A DNA stretch of 58,651 bases from Discostella pseudostelligera (Eukaryota; Bacillariophyta; Thalassiosirophyceae; Thalassiosirales; Thalassiosiraceae), in NCBI GenBank assembly GCA_036940085.1, contig JALLBK010000249.1, positions 1-58,651 of the forward strand, given 5' to 3'. The notes under the pieces were generated by a model. That model worked only from the letters and a program-made list of their open reading frames with translations. It ran no database searches and had not been told where the DNA came from. The position numbers and the translations under genes are program-made. How positions within the stretch are numbered: the first letter of the stretch is position 1; the number at the start of each line of letters is the position of its first letter. Positions 10,292 to 21,420 of this stretch are shown piece by piece.

Positions 10292-11049
10292 TGCATCAGA
10301 TGTAATTATTTTTCTGCACCTCATCCACATCGTGTGCGGGTTGAAATATTTATTGGTGATACATAGGGTTCAAACATCAGATTTACTGTTGTCCTATCGT
10401 ACTTTCGTTATGAAGTCTCCCTCTCGCTCGCTCTTCATCTTCAGGAGGAGATTGTTGACGTCAACAACATGGTGTTGTCTAACACCATGCACATATTCCT
10501 TGTAAATTCAGCGGTATATATCGAACCTCAATTATTTATGGAATCGTTTCAGTACGCTTCCACACGGCGCCGGCGAAGATGGCGGCGCTAGTGTCTAAAT
10601 ATTGCACAGCCTTTTACTATTGCTTTAGATCTGCGACACCAATAGCGCCCCCGCCTACCCAAGTACTGCGGTGACGGAGGCTGGTCGAGCGTCGTCATAG
10701 GTCGTCATCATCCAGAGAGTGCAGCGGAGACGCACCATTCCGTACTAATTCCTACATACGTCATACGTAGAATTCGTGACCTTTTTCTCTTGGCACATGA
10801 ATTCGACTTGCCGCCACCTGCCGCCAATTCGAGTCGCTACCATGCCAACAACATCGAGCACATCAGAGTGCGAATAAGCCTGAATAGCCATGAGACTTCC
10901 AACAACATCCGCAGTTTCACCACATAATCCACGCACGGCATCGGATTCAGTGGCGGCATCGGTGATTATTCACCATCTTTCATTGTTAACGCGTAGATCG
11001 AGTCGAAGAAGAGAGCTGATGATTAACAATTGATGCTTCGCATTGAACA
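10292..11049. other. Intergenic region downstream of the DUF3727 gene
   Basis: 758 bp with no gene that can be supported. A palindrome and hairpin lie at 10452-10489. A reverse-strand open stretch near 10745-10960 reads like protein but has no ATG near its start and nothing recognisable. Part may be promoter or 5' UTR of the oxygenase gene. Confidence 0.4.
10452..10489. repeat. 16-bp perfect palindrome followed by 9-bp-stem hairpin
   Basis: TTGTTGACGTCAACAA (10452-10467) is its own reverse complement and contains the bZIP core TGACGTCA. It abuts CATGGTGTT-GTCT-AACACCATG (10468-10489), a perfect hairpin with a 4-base loop. It lies about 160 bp past the DUF3727 stop, so it could act in 3' processing, as a protein-binding site, or neither. 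Confidence 0.7.
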
Positions 11050-12155
11050 ATGAGTTGCGATGCATCCAGTGGTAAACCTGGCATTTGCAAATACCTTGCA
11101 TGTGGATGTATTAGAGTCTGCTCTTGCAGCTGTGTCAAACCAGACAAGGAGAAGTACCAGTTGGACACGGGTTGCTGGTCACCAACTCATTGCCGACCTT
11201 GGATTTCGTCATGGTTTGACAACAATAATGTAGAACACCACCCTTCAATCTACCGTCGTGAGAAAGAAATCACCAATAATAAAGGAGACGGCGAGGATGG
11301 TGGGAGGCGAGTTTTTCCAACCCAAGCAAAGCGAACGAATCTACTATGTGAGAATGTGCCCGCACCGATTACTTTGCCACCGCCGAGTCATATTGTCGTC
11401 GGGCATCCTTCCTTGGAAATATACAGATGCCAACTTCCTCGTCATCTTCTGCATTTGCTAGATCAAATAGTGGACAGTTGCACAGAGTATGCTAATACTT
11501 CGCCCACTGGTTGGTTGTGAGTTTCGTAATATATTGGAGTATGTTCTGTGACCCGCAAGTTGCCCTCACACTACCATCGTTGCGATTCATAATTCAGGAC
11601 GTATCTTTACTCGCTTACAAAACAAGACATTGCTCTTCGAGACGTTCCTGGGATGTATGAAGCATCACGACCAATCACCCACCACATCAAACGAACAATT
11701 GAACGGTGAGATTGGGCATGTTTTGCGTATTGTCATAATATGATTAATTGCTCTCACCATGCTGGTAATATTGCAACCAGATTGTACAACGTTGACACCA
11801 TTCGAATCGATCGAAATCAGCCCCACGTTCTGAAATATTCCACAGAAGACAATTCTAGCCACACCGGCGTTGAACTTCACCATGACAAGTGTGATTTGAC
11901 CGCGAGCATAATGCTTTCCCGATCAAGCAGCTACGACGGCGGCGGGTGAGTATATTGCTATGATTGTATCAATCGCCTAAATTGTCGTCTCATTCTCTGC
12001 AATCATTCCATAGGACATTCTTCCCTGATGCAAACACTACAGTGAGGTTGGAGTTCGGAGAATTTCTACTTCATCCAGGGAAACTTGTCCACGGCGGTGT
12101 AGATATCACGCGCGGTAAAAGGTATCTCCTGATTCTTTTCACTCACACCGAGTAG
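11050..12155 (+). CDS. 2-oxoglutarate/Fe(II) dioxygenase, prolyl 4-hydroxylase-like, four exons
   Basis: Join 11050..11516, 11598..11705, 11781..11945, 12014..12155 (introns 81, 75, 68 bp); 293 residues. All junctions keep frame. The last two exons give the catalytic core: PHVLKYSTED, HHDKCDLTASIMLS (HxD iron ligands), YDGGGTFF with the exon 3/4 junction inside GGGT, then LHPGKLVHGG (distal His) and ITRGKRYLLILF (Arg for 2-oxoglutarate). This is the P4Hc pattern of enzymes that hydroxylate proline or other residues using O2 and 2-oxoglutarate. The substrate is unknown. Exon 1 carries a Cys-rich start (residues 12-30) unlike the family and may be mispredicted; the true 5' end could lie elsewhere. 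No clear signal peptide, so cytosolic or unknown location. Core identity is confident, the N-terminus is not. Confidence 0.68.
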
Positions 12156-12391
12156 AAATAACATTATGGAGCGCCTATTGTGCACACTGCACCCGAGAGA
12201 TTTTGTGCTGCATTCGGCAGCAATGGTAGTGTCTTGAATTCAGCTAATGGACGAACTAAAACTCAAGCAAAGTCAAGTCAGATTCCACAAATAATTTTAA
12301 AATGCCGCCTGATTTGAAATTCCGTTTTCATTTGAGTTCTCCGTTGCGGCGCTGACCAAATCATCGAAGGTTGAATGAGAATGGCTCACCG

Positions 12392-15329
12392 ATGAAGTCC
12401 GCAATAGACGATAACATTAAAGCATCCCTGGCAACTTTAGAGCTGGCTCGTCATGCATGTACGAGCAGCGTTGAAGACGAACACCTTTCGAACGATGAGG
12501 TGAAATCCGCACACCTCAGTCTGAACCAGCTCATACGAACTGCTGAATCGATTAGGGAAACGCTCTCCTCTGTCGCGTTTGAAAATGAAGGGCCCGATAT
12601 CAGGGGAGTTGATCCTTCCAGCTTAAGTATTCCTCCGTTGGTTGTATCTGTGAACGAGACCGAGATAACATTCGATGGAGATATCGCAGGGAACGTGCGA
12701 GATTTCCAAAATAGGCCAAGTAGTTCTAACCGCAGCAACGACCCAACCCAACGACTGCTGTCAATTCCGAGTCCGACGCCATCGGACAGTGTAGAAAAAG
12801 AGGTATGTTGCTCTTGGAAAGATTGACTTCTTATGCATGCAGCGTATTCTTATTCGAAATAAATTCAACAGAAGGACCCTAAACCTAGCGAAAGTATAGG
12901 GAAGATCCATGATCACACTGCATCGTTCTTCTCGAAAGGCACTGTGCATCCGGGTGATATTGAGACGGGGAGGAACCGTATGTCAAGATTCGTGAAGCCA
13001 TTTCAAAACAAAGATAATGAGAAAAGGGCATGGAAGATGGTAAGCAAGTTCACTAACGTTTCGCAAATAATATACCAGTGTCTGACGCAGATTCTTGTAC
13101 TCACCACACATTACAGACAGCAAGGGAAGCATTTCGAGCCATTGACGTAAATGGAGACGGTTATTTGCAGAGAGCTGAAGTCATCAGAGCCATTGAGATG
13201 ATGGTCGAGCACGCATCCTTAGACCTAGGCGGTATGTCATCACATGAACTTGCAGAGAAAATGATACTCGAAACGGACACTAGCGGCGATGGCCTGATAG
13301 ATATGGATGAATTCACCAGAATGATGACGGATAAGGAAGCTAAGGGGTTGATCACCGCAAAGTTGAGCGCAGCGGGCAAGTTGGCTTCCAATATGAACAT
13401 GGCACAGCTTATCAACAATGTTCTTCTTGCAAACCAAACCAAAATTGAAGGTGCTGACACATGGATGATCCATCCCTTGAGTAATATTCACGCCACATGG
13501 GACATTCTCATGGCATTGGTTATAGTAGTGACGATTGTAACGTTACCATTGGCACTGGGCTGGGATGAATTTACTGAGTACTTCTTTCCCTATCACCTTG
13601 GGGTGGACGTTATTTTCTTTCTCGAAGTATGCAAGAACTTTTGCACTGGATATATCGACGACAGTGATGCAATCATCATGGACGTGAAGCTCGTTCGACG
13701 GAAGTATGTCAATGGATTTTTCATATTTGATATCTGCAGCTGCGTCCCCGTGGACATGATCGTGAGTTGTCGCGTTTAGATTGCCTCGTACTTTGGACTG
13801 CAATGATTCCACTTTTCTCACTCATCATGCTTTAACACCCGTAGGCTGGAGTGCATTCTATTGGAGGAACGATTGGAGCAACGACCTTGAAAATGCTTAG
13901 GCTCTTCCGATTGGCCAAGATTTTCCGCCTCTTTCGGCTCAGCAAACTATTTGTGCACGTAAAACGAGTTAACCTGTTCATTGAAGAAAAGTTACAGCTG
14001 CGTATATCCGATGGGGTCACCAAACTTATCAGGCTGTGGATAGGAACCCTGATTTTGGCACATTGGATTGGGTGCATCTGCTTCCTGCTGCTACGGATTT
14101 ACGACTTTCCACCGGATAGCTGGCTTGCAATCGCCGGACTGGTAGACGCTCGTCCATTGACACAATGGGGCTGGTCCTTTTTCAAGGCTCTGGCACAAAT
14201 GATAATGATTGGATTTGAAACGCCACCGTAAGTCAAAATATTCTTTGAAACTCAGTTGTCACACGTCACGATCAATTGCCTCATGATTCATCCTCCAATA
14301 TATGCCCTTCCTTATCTGTCCAGTATTACAAGTGCTTCCTGCACGGAATTATCGGAATGGTGTGCAATCGAATATTGGATCACACTCATTTGTCTGTACA
14401 TCGGCGCAATCTTCTACGGTATTCTCATCTCAGCGATATCGGCAATCTTGCAGACGGCAAATAAATCCAGCCAGGAATTCGACGACCACTTGCTTCGAAT
14501 CGATGACTACATGCGTTCCAAGAAACTCCCCGCTTCAATGAGAGAGAAGATGAAGGACTACTTCTACTTGCAATTCTCCAACGGCAAGCTTCATAAAGAA
14601 GCAGAGATCTTGGACTTTTTGTCACCAGTACTCCGTCGAGAAATTAAGCATTTTACCGGACGCGAAATTTGCAGGAAGGTACCACTTCTATCGACTCCAT
14701 CACACAGCAATTTTGCTCAAGATATATCCTGCGTCATCGAGCCAGCGATAGTGTTTGCCAACGAGGTCATAATGCGAGAGTCAACAACAGGCGATGAAAT
14801 GTATTTCATTTCTAGTGGCGTGGTGGAAATTTTCGCTTCGTCGATCAAAAATGTAGCATATCTGGCCATTGGAGATGGATGCGTAAGTCAAGCTTTGCCC
14901 CCCTTTTCATTATTAACTCGTCGGCATCTTTTTGTCACACTTTATGTTGCACTACCGATGAGGCAGTACTTCGGCGATGTTGCTGTCTTGCTGGGCGTCA
15001 GACGAACTGCCTCGGCGAAGTCCAAGACGCAATGCACGCTCTATCGCCTCCGAAAGAGCAGTCTCATCTCTTTACTGCGCGACTATCCGGCAATCGAATC
15101 AAAAATGATGGACGTAGCTCAGAGTCGCAAGCGACGATTGGCCCATCGTCAGAATCCCAAGGGTGTCACTCTTGCTCCCGGCGACGAAATCGATTCGGAA
15201 GACAGTCGGACCGATTTGTTTGGAATGGATGCTAACCAGATTCTGCACGAGAAGGAAGCAGAGGCGGATTTGGCGATGATCAACTCTGGCATCAAGCCGA
15301 GACGGAAAAATTCAAGTAGTACTCGATAA
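12392..15329 (+). CDS. EF-hand, voltage-sensor, cyclic-nucleotide-binding cation channel, six exons
   Basis: Join 12392..12802, 12872..13039, 13117..13761, 13845..14227, 14324..14882, 14967..15329; 842 residues; start is the first in-frame ATG. Two canonical EF-hand loops (DVNGDGYLQRAE about 203-214, DTSGDGLIDMDE about 247-258) precede S1 (about 321-341). S2 lies about 355-372 and S3 about 392-408. S4 has basic residues at regular spacing (LRLFRLAKIFRLFRLSK, about 427-442), S5 is about 472-490, the pore is WSFFKALAQMIMIGFETPP (about 518-536) and S6 about 553-578. A C-linker and cAMP/cGMP-binding fold follow, ending in YFGDVAVLLGVRRTAS. The filter lacks GYG and ends ETPP as in CNG channels, suggesting a non-selective or Ca2+-permeable pore. 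Likely in the plasma membrane, gated by voltage, Ca2+ and cyclic nucleotide; the gating is inferred. FGD replaces the usual FGE in the binding pocket. Confidence 0.85.
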
Positions 15330-15636
15330 TGTGCATGTATTCGATACGTTTTGAGATCTCCACTTCGCCGCAGCCACAAAAGGCCTGTCGACTCTGATTG
15401 GAGATGGTCCGCAGTGCTCGAAAAATGAAGATTCATACTAGCCAAGCATGGTTAAAGCTAAAATTGCTCCTTGGACACACATTGCCACATCTTAGGGTCG
15501 AGGATCGAGATAATCGTGCAACGGTCACGGTAGGAGGTAGTCACTTGACATAAAGTAGATTGTGATGAAACGAGGTAGGTAGATAGTCATGCAAGCGAGT
15601 TGAAGTATCGTAGTAGGTAGTTGCCGCTTGAATGAT
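15330..15636. other. Intergenic region between convergent channel and SDR genes
   Basis: About 300 bp of 3' flank for both genes. No gene, repeat or clear terminator was seen. Confidence 0.5.
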
Positions 15637-16821
15637 TTATAATGTCATGAATTCATCAAACGAGGAATACTTCGGCTTCCACCCCAGAGCCTCGTTGCTC
15701 TTCCTTCCATCGTACACCTTTCCCCTTGGACCTGCCTCCTCCATCCCATCCTTCTCCACCTCGAGGAACGGGGGCATCGTAGCACACTCTCGATACCGGG
15801 AATGTTTCATGGCACTCTCGCATATCCCCCTTCTTGTTGTGGGATTACCATCACTAATCAGGAACGTCTTTCCTGAATTCACCTTAGGTCCGACGAGTAT
15901 TGCTGCCAAAACTGCCGAGGCAGCATCCTCGTAATGTAAAAGATTTACAATTCCATCCCCCCGTCCCAAAGTTTTTCTTCCCTTGGCAGTACCACTCGTA
16001 TCGAGCCAATAATTATGCGCACCACGTTCCAGCGTGTAAAGTCCTGCAAGACGAAGCGCACATCCTCCCTGTTGAATGGCGGCATTCTCCGCTTGGACCA
16101 TCCGATAGGCACGTGGACTGGAAGTAGCATCGGATACTGTTGGGGATAATTCATCGACAGTCTCTCCATCAATGCCTTCGTAGACGGCACCGCTGGAGGT
16201 GAATACAAAGGAACCAACGACTTCTTCTTCCCCCTCTCCCCCATTATGATTAGGAATGCCTGTCCACAATCGAGTTGCCGCACTCTCAATGGCAGAGGGA
16301 TAATCCTCAAATCCCGACGGTGGGGCACAGAATACCACATCTCGAAAAGTAGATGTTGATGCGAGAACTTCCTCCATGGTAACCAACTGAAATCTGTCAT
16401 TTACTTCACCTCCTCCTGCTGCTGCTTCTGCGTGTCCCACCCCTAGAACCTCACGACGAATCGCCTCATGTCGTGATGTTGACTTGGTAATACCCGTAAT
16501 GGAACATGATGCAAACTGTGGATGGCTTAATAACTGCTTGCAGAGAAATGTGCCCAAGACGCCACATCCGACTATGGCAATGTTGTCAGACGACGACGCT
16601 GATGATGGCATCGTAGACATCATCGCCAGTGGGGTTTTGCGCACGAGTGATGATCGCAGGCTGATGCGTGGCCTCGTTGAAAACGCAGTCGCTGATGATG
16701 ATAACGATATTAGCCACAGTGAAAGAATCGACAACATCATGGAGCAAGGAAGAATGCGATGGTACAGGCGTCGGTGTTGCTGCCGACGGAATTCAGCGGC
16801 GGCGGAGGTGTCGGCCGTCAT
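15637..16821 (-). CDS. Plastid-targeted atypical SDR / NAD-dependent epimerase-like protein
   Basis: A single exon of 394 residues from the ATG at 16821. An ATG at 16944 is also in frame, but its 41 extra residues run through a promoter-like tandem repeat, so I prefer 16821. A hydrophobic signal segment (SMMLSILSLWLISLSSS) ends in SATAFSTRP, an ASAF-type plastid motif. The Rossmann start IAIVGCGVLGTFL keeps GxGxxG. The later VFTSSGAVYEG and the active-site-like YRMVQAE follow the extended SDR pattern, but the usual YxxxK lysine is Gln, so redox catalysis may be lost or altered. The C-terminal half (LRLAGLYTLERGAHNYW, LHYEDAASAVLAAIL) is typical of the family. Substrate unknown. It is divergent to the gene at 17146. 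Confidence 0.7.
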   Translation of the reverse strand: MTADTSAAAEFRRQQHRRLYHRILPCSMMLSILSLWLISLSSSATAFSTRPRISLRSSLVRKTPLAMMSTMPSSASSSDNIAIVGCGVLGTFLCKQLLSHPQFASCSITGITKSTSRHEAIRREVLGVGHAEAAAGGGEVNDRFQLVTMEEVLASTSTFRDVVFCAPPSGFEDYPSAIESAATRLWTGIPNHNGGEGEEEVVGSFVFTSSGAVYEGIDGETVDELSPTVSDATSSPRAYRMVQAENAAIQQGGCALRLAGLYTLERGAHNYWLDTSGTAKGRKTLGRGDGIVNLLHYEDAASAVLAAILVGPKVNSGKTFLISDGNPTTRRGICESAMKHSRYRECATMPPFLEVEKDGMEEAGPRGKVYDGRKSNEALGWKPKYSSFDEFMTL

Positions 16822-17145
16822 GGTCGGTGTTTTTTTGGTGCTGGCGGCTGACTGTTGAACTTGACAGCGCGCCGTCTCAAAATATCTTTCGAGCGCGCCA
16901 TATCTTTCTCGAGCGCGCCATAATATATCTTTTGAGCGCGCCATATCTTTCTTGAGCGTGCCATAATGAGAATTTGCCGACGCGGCGCGGAGGCGGGATG
17001 GATATCATCGATTCATTTCCAAGACCTTCCATAACCAATCGTCGCCCTCCCACCAGCATTATTCGGTTCATCTCTCTCCTCTATCGTGCGCACTTTGAAT
17101 CAGACGATCTAGCTTTGCTTTGCAACATATAAACTTCACTCAACC
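16822..17145. promoter_or_regulatory. Shared divergent promoter, SDR (-) and duplicated Cys4 protein (+)
   Basis: 324 bp between divergent start codons, holding the 85-bp tandem repeat. No other element recognised. The function is inferred from position. Confidence 0.4.
16881..16965. repeat. Four tandem copies of a GAGCGCGCC-centred repeat
   Basis: GAGCGCGCCA occurs at 16891, 16911 and 16934, and GAGCGTGCCA at 16954, each preceded by TATCTTT-like sequence; the spacing is 20, 23 and 20 bp. It lies in the divergent promoter between the SDR gene and the gene at 17146. A promoter element or a small minisatellite. Confidence 0.75.
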
Positions 17146-20100
17146 ATGATGATGGAACGAGCCAAACCGGCCCCTGCTGCTGAGCAGGAAGCCAAGCCTA
17201 CGGCAACGGCGGCATCAGCATCATCCGCTGCGAATGCCGTCCTCTCTGCTACGAAGAATGCAAGTGCGGAAGATCGTGTTCGAGATTTGGAACGTCGTTT
17301 GGATGCTCTTGATAACAGCGCGGAGAAGAAGGTCACAAGTAGTGTCACGACCGCGACCAGCAGTGCTACCATTGGTGACACTGACACTGCCGCCGCATCT
17401 GCACCCGCTGTCTCTGCTCCAACATCGACGGCGACAACGACTACGCCCGCTTCATCCTCAGTATCAGCATCTTCAAATCCGCTGCTGGTACGTGTGCTCA
17501 TGTTTTAGTATGGCCATTGTCATTCATGATATTATTCACATTTATTTTCTGCATCCCTCATCGTATCTTTCATATTTTGTATCCCTATTGCTTCTCCCAT
17601 AAATGACATCATTCAATAAATAGAAACGAATACAAGCAGCCCAAGAACGTGCACGTCTAGCCGAACAAAAGGAAAGGGAGGCTAAGAAAGCTGCTGAGGA
17701 AGCAGAACAAGCTGAATTGGAACGCAGCAGACTACGGCGAGAAAAGGAAATTGAAGAAGAGATTGTGCGCAAGGCCACGGAGTCGCAAGCCGAATTATTG
17801 GAGCGTCGAGAAAAGGAAATAGAAGAAGAGGAGACCAAGCGGATACAAAAGGCACAGATGGCTCTGCGCTCAGTTGCCGAACGGGCATTGGAGGATAAAC
17901 AGAAACATAATGCTCCTACTCAGTTGGAGTTGGAGGGTGAGGGTTCCTCTTCCTTCGTGGCCGCTACTACTACCTCTCCTGCTAATGCTGCCTCTACACC
18001 ACAATCCGTTTCCATTGATGCACCAACGCTCTCCATCGCCACTGTGGGTGTTGTAGAGCAACCAACAATGGCAGTGCCAATCATGAAATCTTTGGATCCA
18101 CCTCCACCATCTTTGCATTCCATGCAAATTCCACTAGAGGTGATAGGATCAGATGAAATGGTGGGGCATGGGATGAATCCTCGTGTATTATTAGAACAAC
18201 AAAACCACCACCACCAGCAGCAGCAGCAACAACAACAGCAGCATGATCCTGAACCGCAATTATTAGAAACTCGGACAATGAAACCTGATCCACCGCCATC
18301 GTTTGCCGAACAACAACAGTTAAGATACTACGCTTCGGTTTCATCCGCCAAACCCATTGCCCCCCCTCCTCCTGCGGCGTTTCGCCAAGTAAAGCAGCAG
18401 CCAATAGACCCTCCAACTTTGGTAGAGAATGATAGCATGGATGAATACGATGAGAGTGGCAATCACCTTACTCCCGAACAACGCAAGGCTCTTCTCGATG
18501 AGCAACGCAAACTCTATGAAAGTATAATGAAGGAAAAGGCGGAGAACGATGCGGCAATTGCCAAAGCGAATGCCGATTTGTTTGACATGAGAAGTTCAAC
18601 TGCCGTGGCACGCTCTGTAGCTGGAGCTGATTCACTTGCTGGACGAATCAATGCAGAGTCCACAGCAGCACCTGGAGGAGTACTAGCAGCTTCGTCGACT
18701 GTAGGGCAAGGAGGGACTGTAGCAGCACCAACAACTTCGGCGTCGGCGTCGTCATCTTCACAACGAATGATTACCATCGGGAGTAATCAATCCGTAGCCC
18801 TCCATGGTCAGGAGATTACAAGGAAAGCAATTAGCGACGGCACTGCCATCCTTATACAATGTGTGAATTGCCATAACTGGATGCAAGTTACTGGTAAAGC
18901 GACATTGATGCTCTGTCCGATTTGCCGGGTGGTTAGTCCTGTGATAAAGCAGAATGAGGTACTCACCAGGGAAGAGGCCATGCAGCTGACAAAGGATAGA
19001 GAGCTTGCGGAGAAATTACAAGCTGAGATAAATCTTGGGGAGGAGGGAGGAGTTGCAAATGATAATGTCGATTCCGCAGCCTCGCAGCATGAGTCAGATT
19101 CGTGGTGGAATAGACTATCTTCCATCGTTTCGTATGGTGTGGCTGATGAGACCCATCCACGCGGCGAATTGGGTGTCACACGCCCTCCCGGCTCGGCTAT
19201 TCCTGCTACATCATTGCAATATCCTGCGCAGCGCCGTGGCACGTCTTCGTCCGGTGTCATTCGTCCTGCTGTTGAACCATCGGATGAGATGGTGGGACAT
19301 GGGATGAATTCTCGTTTCTTATCCGAACAGCAGCGGTGGACGACGGTTACTCCATCGGCTCCACCTCACGCAGCGGTAGATTTATTGGATCAATTGCATC
19401 CCGTGGCTCCTCCTTCAATCTCCACCGGTGAAACGAAACCATCGACAATTGATGATGAAGGCATTGATGCGATCTCCGAATTCGACGAGAACGGCAATCA
19501 TCTGACCTTGGAACAACGCCGGACTCTTCTCAATGAGCAACGAAGACTTTACGAGAGTATAATGAAAGAAAAATCAGACAATGATGCTGCCATCGCGGCA
19601 GCGAAAGCCGACTCCTTTGACATGAGAAGTTCAAGTGCCGCAGCTCGCGTGATGCCTGGACGAGATGACGCCGAGTCATCTGCTGCACCAGGAGCAAGAG
19701 ATCTAGCAGCCTCCTCTGCGGGTGAACAGGAGGATACAACAACACCGTCTTCGCAACGAAGGATTAAAATCGGGAGTCATCAAACGGTGTCCCTCCGTGG
19801 CCAAGAGAGTACGAAAAAGGCTATCAAAGATGGCACTGCCATCATCGTACAATGCATTAATTGTCAGCATTGGATGCAGATAACTGGTTCGGCGACACTA
19901 ATGCTCTGCCCTATTTGCCAAGTTGTTAGTCCGGTGACGAAGCAGAATGAGGTACTGACAAAAGAAGAGGCCATACAATTGACAATAGATAGAAAGCTGG
20001 CTGAGAAATTGCAGGCCGAGATTAATGATGGAGAGGGGCCTCGGACGAAATCTGAGGAGGGATTCTTCTCACGAGTTTTTGGCGGTTCTGCTTCAGATAG

Positions 20101-20641
20101 TGTTGTTTCAGCATCGTCGCCTCCATCAACTTCCTCAGCATCAGTTGCGCAACAGCAGTCGGACTCGTGGTGGAATAGAATATCATCCATGGTTTCGTCC
20201 GGGGAGGACGACACTGCCCATCAACGCGGCGAGTTAGGGGTGACGCGCCCTCCAGGCTCCCATGTTGGTGCAGCATCACAATATCCGGCACAGCTTCGTG
20301 GCACTAATTCTTCGGTCGCAAGTGCTGCTGCGAGAGATGCGAGCCAGTATTCGACACACAATGAAGAAACGCGAGGGTTATTGGCCCCGGTGGTTGTCGA
20401 CGGTAACGAAGAAAATCTACCCCCCGGGAGAGTCGCCGAGAGACAGCCATTATTTTCCTGTCTAGTGAACTCGGTATCGTCAGCTTCGGCGGCTCTTTTT
20501 ACAACTGGGGAGACTGATAGTGAAGGCAATGTACATGGCGTCGATGGTAGCTCGCTCTTAGTTACGAATGCTGATCGGCGAGTGGGTGACAACAATGCTG
20601 GTGATTATTCAAGGTTGTCTGATCATGAATATAATCTCTGA
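17146..20641 (+). CDS. Protein of unknown function with 377-residue internal duplication and paired Cys4 motifs
   Basis: Join 17146..17487 and 17624..20641 (136-bp intron); 1119 residues. Residues 1-110 are Ala/Ser/Thr-rich. Then comes a charged coiled coil (about 115-190, KERE/EEAEQ-type heptads). Two long repeats start at residue about 291 (18152) and 668 (19283). Each has, in order, DEMVGHGMN; a helical block GNHLTxEQRxxLLxEQRxLYE; a Ser-rich linker; a Cys4 unit with CxNC, WMQxTG and ATLMLCPIC (first Cys about residue 527 and 858); a conserved helix NEVLTxEEAxQLTxDRxLAEK; and a SDSWWNRxSS...GELGVTRPPGS tail. CxxC...CPxC suggests a zinc ribbon. I do not recognise the family. A polyQ run lies near residue 315. 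Intracellular; no signal peptide seen. Confidence 0.75.
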
Positions 20642-20827
20642 ACTCCCACTGCAGAATAACTTTGGCAGATATAGATGGAAGCCATTACTTCAGGTCAGTG
20701 TTCTTTCTATCATTTAGTCCATAGGAAAACAGTGCCGCTCATGTCAATTCTCCTCGCTTTTCACATCGACACTCGTGGCATTGGCCATCGTAGAACACAC
20801 CCAAGCATACTTTCGACGCAGCTGAAA

Positions 20828-21253
20828 TTAGGACACAGTTAGGCATTGCCGCGCTCTATAAATCGCCATCTCCTTCCAATATCGTGCCCTATCCTCAGCC
20901 GCTTTGCGCTCATGCCTCTTTCGCTCCTGTTCCGAGACCATCCTCCATCGTTCACCCAACGAGTTGCCCGTTACAGCGATGCGCTCCGCCTTAAGTTTTG
21001 GAATCATCTCGCACGTGAAGGAGAGGTAGGCGGTGATTGGATGCTTCGGTTTGTTTGGGTCCTTCTTTTTGAGATTCCTCTTCGCAACTTTTTGACGGTT
21101 CGTTCTCTTCGGATGTTGCTCATTAAGAAGGATTTCACCACCACCATTGGAATGGACGGTACTTGTGTTCCCATTGATGACCAATACTGACTCGCCCGAA
21201 CCTCCCTTGAGCGAGTCCCATTCATGTTTGCTGACTGCAATCATCGACGGCAT
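20828..21253 (-). CDS. HMG-box DNA-binding protein
   Basis: 141 residues from the first in-frame ATG (21253). The frame extends upstream without another ATG, so a 5' exon is possible. A basic linker (HPKRTNRQKVAKRNLKKKD) leads into one HMG box: DPNKPKHPITAYLSFTCEM, then GERWRMVSEQERKRHERKAAED and RARYWKEMAIY. The KPKHPITAYLSF start matches the NHP6/HMGB type, which bends DNA without strong sequence preference. The box fills the C-terminal half and there is no acidic tail. Likely nuclear chromatin protein. It is convergent with the gene ending at 20641 and divergent to the ATAD3 gene, with only 167 bp between the start codons. Confidence 0.8.
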   Translation of the reverse strand: MPSMIAVSKHEWDSLKGGSGESVLVINGNTSTVHSNGGGEILLNEQHPKRTNRQKVAKRNLKKKDPNKPKHPITAYLSFTCEMIPKLKAERIAVTGNSLGERWRMVSEQERKRHERKAAEDRARYWKEMAIYRARQCLTVS

Positions 21254-21420
21254 GTTTATGCTATGCTTAACTGATCTCAATCAATAGAGACGGATCACCA
21301 ACGAATTTCATGTGGACAATTGGGCTGAGATCGAGACCAGTTTGAAATTTGAAAGTTGATAAAATTTTCGTCTTCGCGGTTGAGGTTCTTTGGCAGCATT
21401 GGTCCGAACTCCAGCACAAC

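Noticed and set aside
10745..10936. Reverse-strand open frame that reads like protein (ETADVVGSLMAIQAYSHSD)
   Set aside because: No ATG near its start, a stop just upstream, no acceptor giving a clear exon, and nothing recognisable.
11258..11461. Alternative frame over oxygenase exon 1 (KETARMVGGEFFQPK)
   Set aside because: It cannot be joined in frame to the well-supported exon 2; the chosen frame can.
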